Below are positions 10,683 through 21,000 of a stretch of DNA of 64,000 nucleotides, piece after piece (the stretch's first letter is position 1; every line of letters starts with the position of its first letter). The stretch is from assembly GCF_029873635.1 (NCBI RefSeq), contig NC_080423.1, positions 109,137,087 to 109,201,086 on the forward strand, given 5' to 3'. Position numbers and translations under genes: made by a program. The DNA is from Malania oleifera (taxonomy: Eukaryota; Streptophyta; Magnoliopsida; Santalales; Ximeniaceae). The notes beneath the pieces are model-generated. The model saw only the letters and a program-made list of their open reading frames with translations, searched no databases and was not told the DNA's origin.

Positions 10683-11757
10683 GTAGAAAATAGTTGTGGA
10701 AGAAATAAAAGAAATGGTAAATATGAAATTTACCATTTGTTCTATGATATTTTTTAAACTCCAATGAGTAGATTTTATAATTAAAAATGCAAAATTCATA
10801 TTTTATATTATAATATAAATAATAAGAACACCAACAACTAACTATCAATAAAAGAAGGAGAATTTGTTGCCCCCATGAGCATGGCACGATAGATACACTC
10901 ACGGAACTAGCAGTACCTGTGGATGGTAAGAATTTACTCTGTAAGCCAGCGGGGACCGTAGATGATGAGAGCTCGCTCTGTAAGACAGCGGAGACCGTGG
11001 ATGGTGAGAGTTTTCTGTGAGCTAGCGAGGACCGTGGATGGTAATGAAGATGTGTCTCGGAGGTCGAGTTGGTTAAACGTCCAACTAATGCACGGAAGTC
11101 GTGTTCGCATTCCGGACTTTACCTGATCAGCGAGATCTAGGAGAAGGACGCTGATTTGTAGGATTGGTGCCGCACTAGGGGATCCAAAGGGCTTGTTGGT
11201 GGCTAGAGTTCCTATGTAATAAAAAAAAAAAAAGATTTGTTTAATTTCAAGATTACAAAGCAGATGACCAACTTAGGTAAATAATTTAGGGCAAAAAACA
11301 CTAATCTCCCATGAGATTTGGTAAAAAGATAAAAACCTACCTTAAGATTTTTAAAATGTCACAAATACTCTCTTGTAATTTTTCAAAAAGATACAAATCT
11401 TCACTCAAAAAATTTATTTTTCATCAAACTATAAGAGGTATATATTTTTTAAACAAATCTCAAAAAAGATTCCCAAAATTTTTTAAACTTTAGGAAAGAG
11501 CAATATCTTTTGCCAATAAATTAACCTAAATTAACAGGAAATGGAGGCCCATAAAGGACTAGACGGCCTTCTAATGGGCCTCCAACTCACTAGCATCAAT
11601 TAGGAAGTGTCTGGTCTACGGCCCACCATGGAGGAAGTTTGAGTGGTTATGCATAATAATGACTGATAAGTGATAAGCTCAGGGTCGCCTTCCTGTAGAT
11701 TTCCCCTATGCAAATAGGAAGCAATTATATGCTAAATGGATTGGGTGAACTGGTCCA
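10683..11757 (+). repeat. Duplicated block, copy 2, interrupted by a SINE
   Basis: Matches 5825-6483 on both sides of an insertion at about 10870-11233: first half AAATAGTTGTGGAAGAAATAAAAG to ACTATCAATAAAAGA, second half AATTTCAAGATTACAAAGCA to GGATTGGGTGAAC. Copy 2 also has an extra segment near 11590-11630 (CAATTAGGAAGTGTCTGGTC). Non-coding. Confidence 0.6.
10870..11233 (+). mobile_element. tRNA-derived SINE-like element with a 5' array of 37-40-bp repeats
   Basis: An insertion absent from the sister block at 5825-6483. It ends in a run of 13 or more A residues (11221-11233) and is followed by GATTTGTTT, resembling GAATTTGTT on the left, a likely short target duplication. Inside, GGTCGAGTTGGTTAAACG (about 11060) and GTTCGCATTCC (11103-11113) fit pol III A and B boxes at normal spacing. 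The 5' part holds three and a bit tandem units starting at about 10918, 10957, 10996 and 11033 (key word CCGTGGATGGT...CTGTAAG.CAGCG). I do not recognise the family. Confidence 0.6.
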
Positions 11758-12208
11758 TGACCACTCTCTTTTTCTCTCAATGTATATCAAGAAAGATAAA
11801 TGAAGAGGTGAGAAAAAAGTTATACCTATCTTTCATCCTTCTTGACTTGATTCTTTTCTATCTTAGCATATACCTGAAAAAAAAAATAAAAAAAAAAAAA
11901 TGAGATATGCTTATTTGACACTAATCCAACACTTCATTTAGATGTCCATAATTTTAAAATATATTTTTAATATTTGAAACTTTTCCAACTCTATTGAACA
12001 TTTCTTAGATATTAATTCAACACTTAGTTTAATATATTTTTTAATTGATGCTATTGAGAATTTCACCTTTGAGTTTATCGCACATTGAAAAAATAAAATA
12101 AAGGATGTGTACTTACATACATGGTTAGACCCAAAATTTAATAAGTTTAAACTTTTAGATTAAATTTGTACTCATCCATGTATATCACGTCTGTATGAAG
12201 ACTTCCCT

Positions 12209-13976
12209 TGTACCGACCCGAAAAATAATGATATTTAAATAATAAAGAGGGAGGAAAATGGAAACAATAATAGAAGGAGGCAGCCGACTTCGTCGACGAA
12301 CACTTCATGTTCATCAACGACATTGCATTTTAGAGGTGATAATTCCAAAAAGTTCTCAGACCTCGTCGACGAACACAGGGGTTTCGTTGACGAGGGTTCT
12401 TCAGGATCTCGTCGACGAAGTCCCGTCTCGTCGACGAGAAGACGCCAAATTGACGATCTGAGGCCACCACGATGCTCCTGGGGAAGTTCTCTCCAAGTCT
12501 GTTGGAGTGGATCGTCGGTGGGACGAAGTTGGATTTCATTTCAGAATTAGGGTAAGTTCTTTTAGTCAATTTTTGGTCTTCTGACAGTTGTAAGAAATGA
12601 TGTAGGCAAAGAAATATTGATATTCTGTACTGGCGAATGTTATTTTCAAGGTATTGAGTGGAGAACCCTGCGGGTGTAGGACACGTTACAGTAGGGAGAT
12701 TTTAGCAGAAATCAAGTAAGGAAAATATGCTATGCTAGACAAATTTAGTATGATTTTCAGTATAGGATATATATATTTATACTAGATTATTATTCACAGT
12801 AGAAATTTATACAATTTATCCATCATGTATAATATGTTTTAAATTACTATATTGCTTGAGAATATAGATATAGTATAGAGACATGTTTTACAGTATTTTT
12901 CAAAGATATGTTTTACAGAATATACAGATAGTGAATATATTTTATAATAATTACAGAATACCATGATTATACAGTTGATACAAATACAGTTTACAATACT
13001 ATGAAATATAGTTTTACAGTTTATTTCGAAAAATGTAGCTGATATAGATACAGTTTATCATAGCGTTATGGTTTATACAGTTATTATAGAATCATGGTAA
13101 AATACATAGTTGTATATAGAGATGTATTATATAGTATCAGACCCTATTGGACCATACAGTTTATAGAGTATGATACCGTTGCTACATACAGTATATAGAG
13201 TGCAACCACCTATTTAGATAATACGTGGTAAACAGTCGATCGTATAGAGCCCACGAGTGGATAGACTCCCCATCAGATATGGATTGAGGAGGGCTGATCA
13301 GACTGATGGAGTATAATGGTTTATCCTAGTCAGCTAGTCAGGGTAGATCCCGCCTACGAGCCGCACAACCCTATCATGAGGGGTTAAATTATGACACACA
13401 GTTATCCACAGGGAAGTTTTCAGTTATTACTATGTTTATACAGATTTATAGAGACGAAAATATATATATATTAGAAGTATTTTGAGTAGAAACCTAAAGT
13501 ATAGATATGTTAAGCAACAGGGGAAAGGTGATGGTTTATATTACTGGTATTGTATTTACAAATTCAGTGATACATGATTATATAGTAATAGATTTTCATA
13601 ATATTGTAACTCATTTGTCACGCACTAGCGATAGCATATTTCATCTTACTGAGCGTTGGCTCATCCTATTACTTTAATATTTTTCAAGTGATCTAGGTGG
13701 GCGAGCAGACTAGGCTCGCAGATAAAGAGGCCTCAATATTGCCTTGACAGTAGAGTGAGTGTTTTGGGAGTATTTTTGTATAACCCTAGCCAGTTGAGGG
13801 TATTTTGGGAAATATTTTTAGCATTCTGGAATTGTATATAATTATATATGGTTATGTTTACTTGAATTCCGCTTCTAACTGCTTAGGTTGATGATTGGGT
13901 TTAATCCAGTGTAGAATCAGAGCATTATAAATGTTATAGTATATATATAAACCCAGTTAAATAGCAGGTTGTTACA
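12209..13976 (+). mobile_element. Solo LTR (1768 bp) inside the outer TRIM, perfect TSD TCCCT
   Basis: Starts TGTACCGACCCGAAAAATAA and ends GGTTGTTACA. It is flanked by TCCCT at 12204-12208 and 13977-13981. Removing it rejoins the TRIM LTR exactly. Same family as 7090-9355. It also carries a cluster of TCGTCGACGA-type palindromes (12290-12445) and the conserved 'CCTATCATGAGGGGTTAAAT' and 'CACTAGCGATAGCATATTTCA' blocks. Confidence 0.85.
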
Positions 13977-14170
13977 TCCCTAGTGCAAACAAGTGGTATT
14001 AAAGCTGAGAATTCATAACTCTAGGTAAATGATTGGAAGACCAAGTGTGACTGAGAATAATAAAGATCATCTAAGCCTAAAATATGGATCCAAATAGGGT
14101 CAAGATGGGGAAAGTAAGATTGATTTAGAGGTATGTGAAATACAATTTAAGACATGTAAGATACAAGAGT

Positions 14171-14835
14171 TGTTGAGAATTTCACTTGTGAGTTTCTCCC
14201 ACATTGAAAAATTTGAGTGGGTGATGGGTGCTTATATACATGGTTAGGCCCAAGACCCAATAGACTTAAAATTTTGAGTCAAGTTCGTGCTCACCCATGT
14301 GTATCAAGCCCACCCGTGGGCTCTTTTGGCTCTAACAAGTGGTATCAAAGCCGACAGTTCATAACTCTGGGTGAGCGACATCGTAAAAAGTCGAGACGTA
14401 AAGTTAATTCTCCTGACGTGCTAACAGTTAAAGGACCAAGTGTGTGGCCAAGGCCAATAAGGATCATCTAGGCTGGAGATGGATTTGAATAAGGTCAAAA
14501 CGTGAGAGGTAAGATTGGTTTGGAAGCACGTGGAATGCAATCCGACGCACGTAAGACGCCAATGGTAAGACCCACTTGAGCAACTATTGGGGAATTGGGC
14601 TTACTCCTATAAGGGAGACGGTTTCTGTTCAAGGGGGAGTAGTTGGAACTCACAAGTGAGAGGGAGATTGTTGAGAATTCTACTTGTGAGTTTGTCTTAT
14701 ATTGAAGAATTTGAGTGGATGATGGGTGCTTATGTATACAGTTAGGCCCAAGACTAAATAGGCTTAAACTTTTGTGTCAAGTTTGTGCTCACTCATGTGT
14801 ATCAAGCATACCAATGGACTTCTCTGGCACTAACA
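14171..14835 (+). mobile_element. Inner TRIM, complete, with two 167-bp LTRs
   Basis: LTRs at 14171-14337 and 14669-14835 (167 bp each) start TGTTGAGAATT and end CTAACA. A PBS-like TGGTATCAAAGC lies at 14340-14351, close to the tRNA-iMet complement. A purine tract (CAAGGGGGAGTAG, then GAGAGGGAGAT) precedes the 3' LTR. The 331-bp interior has no protein-coding capacity, and an 84-codon ORF spanning LTR and interior is spurious. It sits inside the interior of the outer TRIM. I could not confirm a clean target duplication (AGAGT against AGGTC). Confidence 0.8.
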
Positions 14836-15283
14836 AGGTCCACTTAAGTAATTGTTGAAAAATTGGATTTATTCTCATGAGAAGATAGTTTTCACTCAAA
14901 GGAGAGTTGGATTTACTCTCACAAAAGAAATGATTTTCGCTCGAGTGAGAGAGTTAAAATTAGGGTTGGGTGTTCATGCATATGTTCTTGTAGATGTAGA
15001 CACGTGAAACGGAAGCACTAATGAATGACCTCTAATGATTTTGTGTCCTTTCCCATAATTGAGTAATGACTTCTATGTAAGGAAGAGTGTTTGAAACTCA
15101 CAAATGAGAGAGAGATCGTTGACAATTCCATTTATGAGTTTATCTCACATTAGAAAAATAAAATAGAGGATGAGTGTTTTTATATATGGTTCGGTCAAAA
15201 ACTTAATAGGCTTAAACTTTTAGGTCAAATTGGTGTTCATTCATATATATCACGTCTGTTTGAAAACTCTCCTAGTGCTAACA

Positions 15284-16990
15284 GATGTACGGTGGTGTGA
15301 ATTTATTTTATTCTTATTTTATTCAAAAATATGATATTACAAAAGAAAAACACTAAAACACAGTTTTTTTAAATAATAATAATAATAGCTGTTGTAATTA
15401 AATTATTGACATTTTTTATACGATAAGTTACATATTGAAACCTTTTACAAAATTAAAAAGAATGAAGAAGACACTTTTAAGTTTATTAGATTTTTTTTAT
15501 GTTGTATCATGTAAATATAATAATATAATACTTGTCATGCATAATATATTTAACGTGTTAAAAGTGAAAGATACATCTAACATGTTTGGTAAACAACTTT
15601 TTCAATTTTAAGTGTTAACTTTAAACTTTTAAAAGTTAATTTTTTTTTTTTGTGATTTTATAAGTTAGGAATTTGAAACTTTTAAAAGCAAAGAGTTGCC
15701 TTTTTTATTTGAAGATAATTCTATTCCATGAATGACCCTACTTATTCTTTAATATTATAAAATTACCCACTCATCTTTGTCACCCTCCCCCACCCATATT
15801 TTTTCTTTCTTTTTTCATAACTCAAATAAAAAACTTAGAGTCTATATTGATAATGATATTGTTATATACAAATAATTTTTTTGATATACTTTAATAATCA
15901 TTTTAAGTCATGTTATCATATAAGTTAATTTCTAAATTCATATTATTAATATTAAATTTAGTTTTTGATAAATAATTTTAAAGAAAATGCTCATAAATTG
16001 ACATATCTATTTTAATCATTTCAAATATTTCAGTCAACTTATAACTTTTTCACCAAACATACAACTTGAGATTTTCCTTTTCAACGGCTCCTTTTTAGCA
16101 AAGGCCAAACAAATTTATAATTATTTGAAAAGATGGTTTTCATTGGCTACTTCTAAAAAGTTGTTTTTTGAAAGTCATAATGGATCCAAATTAAGCCTAA
16201 ATTAGTCGATTCAGGGTTGTTCCTATTTGGCTCATTTATTTTCAAAAAATATTTTTTAGAATTAATGAATCATTAATGAACTTTAAAATTAAACCAAAAT
16301 TTACTCATTGATATAAATAAGCAAAGGGCTTAGTAACTTTAGTTCAACTAGAACATAAATTTAATCTTTTAATTTATATGTTATGTTCTTATGTTATGAA
16401 AAGAAAAAGGTATTTAAGGACAAATTAAAAAAATTGATAAGGGGTGATTAAAGAGAAAATATTTTTAAAAAATATATGTAAAATAGTATTAATTAAAATA
16501 TATTTTAAATTAAATATATAAATTATTGAGCCTCTTAACGAGCAAATAGATAAGTCAATTTTAATTATATACAAAAAGCTCAAGAACTAACTTCATTGGT
16601 TAATTTATTAGTACTTTTAATTATAGGGACTTTAAAAATATTTCCATCATTTTTTAAATTCAATCACCCACACAAAAATGTCCTAAATGTACAAACTATT
16701 TTTGATTAAATATTTAAAAAATTATGGTTGTATAAGTAATTTTATAAATTAAATTATTTTTTAAAGTTTTAAAAAATATTTGTAACTTGCATGATTTTCT
16801 CAACTCCCCATTATCTCTCTATATTTTGGGGACTAATGGGCATAGACAGATCCATGAACACGTGAGTGTGGACTATATTCAATTGACCAAAAATAATTAG
16901 TTTATCTACCTCAACTTCGTCTCCTTTAGTCTTTAAATCTAAAATCTAAATTTGAGTTTGACAAATTTATTTGAATGATGGGGTTCAAGA
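15284..16990. other. AT-rich intergenic DNA
   Basis: Very AT-rich with many short A/T runs. No ORF or repeat end that I can support. Confidence 0.4.
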
Positions 16991-16992
16991 TA

Positions 16993-17432
16993 GGGGTGAG
17001 CAAACGGTCGGTTCGGTGAAATTTGGTTAATTAACCGAATTAATCGAAAATTTTGGTTAATCATTTCCATTAACTGAACCGACTGAATAAAGGGTATTAA
17101 CCGAACCCCGTCCGACCGAATTACCTATTCGGGTAATTCGGTTAACCGAATTTAACCAAATTTATTTAAAATTAATTATTAAAAACAGAATTTTAGTAAA
17201 ATTTAATTATTTAACATATATTAATTTATATTTTAAATTTAATTAATTATTAAATCGGTTAATCGGTAACCGAATTTATATTTCCTATTCATTGAATCAA
17301 AAATCGATTCACTGAATTTTGGTGAAGCTTAACCGAATCGTCCGAATCCGTTTTTTTTTTACCCGAACCGAACCGACCAATTTTGATCAGTTAAATCAGT
17401 TAATTCGAGTTTTCCCGAATTATGCTCACCCC
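16993..17432. mobile_element. MITE (440 bp) with GGGGTGAGCA terminal inverted repeats
   Basis: Left end GGGGTGAGCAAACGGTCGGT, right end ATTATGCTCACCCC, both bordered by TA (16991-16992 and 17433-17434). The interior is rich in inverted 'GGTTCGG'/'CCGAACC' and 'GGTTAATTAACCGAA' words, so the whole element can fold back. The TA duplication suggests a Tc1/mariner-type (Stowaway-like) MITE, but a longer duplication cannot be excluded. Confidence 0.65.
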
Positions 17433-18047
17433 TAATTCAAACAAGTCTTTGTCAAGTTGTGTAGGCAGTTGCTCACGAATAATTTGACTCCTTTATAATC
17501 CTATTAATGTTGTAGTAGTTTGTGTTTTAGAAAAATAAAGAAAAAAATGTATTTTTTATGGTATTACATTTGGATAATTGGATATTTGGTTGAAAATTTG
17601 GAATCCCTTAAGCTTTTGAATGTGTTACAATACTCTTATAAAAAAAGATTAAATTTAATTAAGCCCATAAAATACCCACAAATTATTAAAAATACATTAG
17701 TTAAAAATTATTTAAACCAATAAAAATAGTAAACAATTTGACCTATCTAATGTTATCTTTAAAAAAATACTTTAGTGTTGTGCTTGGAAGAATAGATTTT
17801 GAACTTTAGACTTGATTTAAGTTGAATTGAACAAATTTTAGTATAATTTTATGTTACATATTATTTAAATTTAATATAACTTTATATTCAAGTTTTCTCG
17901 TTACGATAACAATGTTGTTTTCATTCAAAATTATAATAAATTATAAATCAACCAAACCGGTTTACCCCCGAACCGGGAACTAAAATCGATTCCCTTCCCT
18001 CTCTCCTCCGGTGACCACTCACTCTCGCTCTTGGGCCGCCACCGAAA

Positions 18048-21000
18048 ATGTCGACTCTAGCTCGGCTGTCCAAAAAAGCCCTAACCGCCACACTCCCGTC
18101 CCAACGCGTTCTCAGCCGCACTCTCGCCGCGGGAGCGTCGGCGACGGTGAAGAGCATAACGGAGTCGCCGGACCGAGTGAAATGGGACTACAGGGGACAG
18201 AGGAGGGTGATCCCTCTCGGACAGTGGCTCCCCAAGATCGCCGTTGACGCTTACGTGGCTCCCAACGTCGTCCTCGCCGGTCAGGTCGCCGTCCTTGACG
18301 GCTCCTCCGTCTGGAACGGCTCGGTTCTCCGCGGCGATCTCAACAAGATCACTCTCGGATTCTGTTCCAACGTCCAGGAGAGGTGTGTTGTCCATGCCGC
18401 TTGGTCTTCGCCTACAGGTCAGCTTCCGTTTCTTTCTGTTTCTTAGGGATTTGGTGTGCTTGGTGCTGTGTTGTTTGGGTGCTGAGAAATTGTGGAAATG
18501 AAAAGAAATTAGTAGTTTAGCTCTCAGAATTTGCATTGCTTGGTAGCTCAGAAAATGCAAATCAAGGAGTTTACTGTTAACGATTGCTAATTCCGCCAAG
18601 CAGGGTTCTTGGAAGCATGAAATGGATGCATAAACTAAAATAAAATAGGGAATTTTAAAAGGGTATTAACAGATGCTGTGAAAGAGTTAATATGAAATAG
18701 TCTGTTCAGCTAAATTTTGTTGGCTTCTAGCATGGTTTCACTTTCAAAGGATCTGAAAAATGAGAGTTGCATGAGTTGAAACTTGAATGTTGAGCTAAAA
18801 CCTATGATTTTAAGGAACTTAAGAGTTTCTTCCAATCAGATCAAAAGCAACATATGCTACCAACAGCTTGTGTAGTTTTTGTGCATTGAGTCTTTTAAGC
18901 ACTGTAGTTTCTGAATTCATATGTTCATTGTAAATGTATCGAGATATTCTCTAACCAGCTATATCTGATCTACTGGTCCTGTTTGACCATTCATACTCTT
19001 AATTTCTCAAAAGGTGAAGGCAGATGTAGAATAAGTATCTCGATTATTAGTGTCGGGAAGTTCTTCTCAAGCTACTAGCTTGACCCTAAAGTTTAAGCCA
19101 TAGATTTTGAGCCTATCCATGTATAGTAGACACCCTTTCCCCTACCTTTATTTGAAGTGAGACAAGTGGAGTTCCAAACAATCTTCCCATCACTTGTGAG
19201 TTTTCAAGCATTCTTGCTTGAGCAAAAATCTTCTTTATGTGAGCAAGCTCAATTTAAGATAGTTACTCAAGTGGGCCTTGCCACCGCAACTTACGTGTAA
19301 TGGATTGTGTTTCATGTGCCATTTGAAATATCACACTTCCCATAGTTTGACCCACTTTTGTTCATCAAATTGGCCTAGAGGATCTTTTTGGTCACGTCAT
19401 CTCCATCTGCCATCCGGCTATGCACACACAATGCAAACAATAATTAGAAGGGAAAATGAGAGAAAAACACAGTAGATTTACACAATTTGGCAGTGTGCCT
19501 ACAAGGATGGTTCATGGTGCCCATCTTCGCTTGGGGAATTTAGTTCCTCTGGGAGTGTGATGATGGGTCTGTAGTTCTTTGTGATAATCACCCTTGTCTT
19601 GTCATTGGAGTTTTTATTGTGAAAGTAGTTCATTGATATTATATTTAAACATCGCAAAATGTTAGACATGTTGTAGAAATGAAAAGGAATATGCTTTGTC
19701 ACAATTGGTTATCTTTTGTGGTCTTTAATAGCCTCTAGGAGTGTAATTTTGATAAAAGGGTGTTGTGATTGTCATAGAGGATGAATAGGTTGATGATAGC
19801 TTGTACAAACTTATGAGCTACATCGTTTTTGGTAGTGTTGTAACTATTACATTGAATTTTGAAACACTATGTGCTCGTGTATGTGTCTAGGACATATAAG
19901 TGAGGAGCGAATGATGGGTCTACAAAAAGAAATTCTTAAAAAGGTTGGAGCAACCAAGGGGTTTTAGAGAGCTTAGGAGCCGAGAAGGAGAACTATGTTT
20001 GCAAATTGAGGAAAACATTGTACGATTTGAACTTTGAAGCTCTTACCAAGGCAATGGTGCAAGCACTTTGACTTGCACATAATGAGTATTGCATTTACCT
20101 ACTGTGATTATTACAATTTTTTTTATTCTAATGTTTCTTTTGAAAGTTCATTTATCTTTTTGTTATTAGGTCTGCACGTTGATAGTTGCAAAGAATATGG
20201 ATGATGCTAATTACTTAAAATATTTGTTGAGGGAGGAGTCTAAGATGATCTTAGTGCTATTACAAAGATCTTGGGATGGAAATGTATAGATAAAGGAAAG
20301 CCATCCTGAGGTCCCTCAATGGAACGTACATTGGAAAGTGTTGGAAAGGTTTAGTAGGAGCAATGCTAGATCAATATCTACTCCATTGGCAACTGGCAAG
20401 ATTTGGTTGGCTAATGTTAGGCTAGTGTCTACTCCATTGGCTAAACATTTCAAAATGCCTTTGGCAAAGCATCCACAACTAGAAGAGGAGGTGGACGAGG
20501 TGTCTAGGGTATCATATGCAAGTGTTGTAGGGTACTCGTACAAATCTTGCGCATGTGATCAATATTGTAAGTTTATGCTAAATTCAAGCAAGGAGCATTT
20601 GTAGGCATTGAAAGTGGTTAAATATTTGAAGAGTTGCACACCTTGATATCAAGTTTGGTATCAAGCATGATTCAATTTCAATTGTGGTGTATGTTGAGGT
20701 AGACAAGTCTTGGATGACAAGAGGTTTGTTATAGGAAATGTCTTTACTATTGGCATGTGGACCTATTTGTTGGAAATCCATGCTACAATTAGTTATTGGT
20801 TGTTCATCATTGAGGCAGAAAATATATATCAAAGGTTGGAAAGGAAGTTGTTAAGGGATTAGTAGCTAAACTCAACATTGGCAGCGTACTATTCATTTAA
20901 CAATTAGATTGTCATTTTCTTTGCAATGAATCAAGTTTATGTTAGGGAAAAGCTTGTTAAAGTGAGGTATGACAAGATGTAGTTGTTAGTTGTTGTCAAT

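Larger units (their letters stand above)
12052..15283 (+). mobile_element. Outer TRIM (miniature LTR retrotransposon) carrying two nested insertions
   Basis: The 5' LTR is split as 12052-12208 plus 13982-13991 (157 + 10 = 167 bp). The 3' LTR is 15117-15283 (167 bp). A PBS-like TGGTATTAAAGC, complementary to the tRNA-iMet 3' end with changes, follows the 5' LTR at about 13994-14005. A purine-rich tract precedes the 3' LTR. Flanks are GATGC (12047-12051) and GATGT (15284-15288), a near-perfect 5-bp target duplication. After removing the insertions the element is about 0.8 kb with no ORF, as expected for a TRIM. It carries a solo LTR at 12209-13976 in its 5' LTR and a second TRIM at 14171-14835. 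Confidence 0.8.

Noticed and set aside
14338-14668. TRIM interior considered as a gene (84-codon ORF 14217-14471)
   Set aside because: The ORF starts in the LTR and runs through the PBS. The other TRIM copies do not keep the frame.
14166-14840. 5-bp target duplication for the inner TRIM
   Set aside because: The flanks AGAGT and AGGTC do not match well, so I do not claim one.
18081-18599. 172-codon ORF on the minus strand opposite gamma-CAL exon 1
   Set aside because: It is antisense to a strongly conserved exon, runs past its splice site into the intron and has no family motif. It is a GC-rich shadow ORF.
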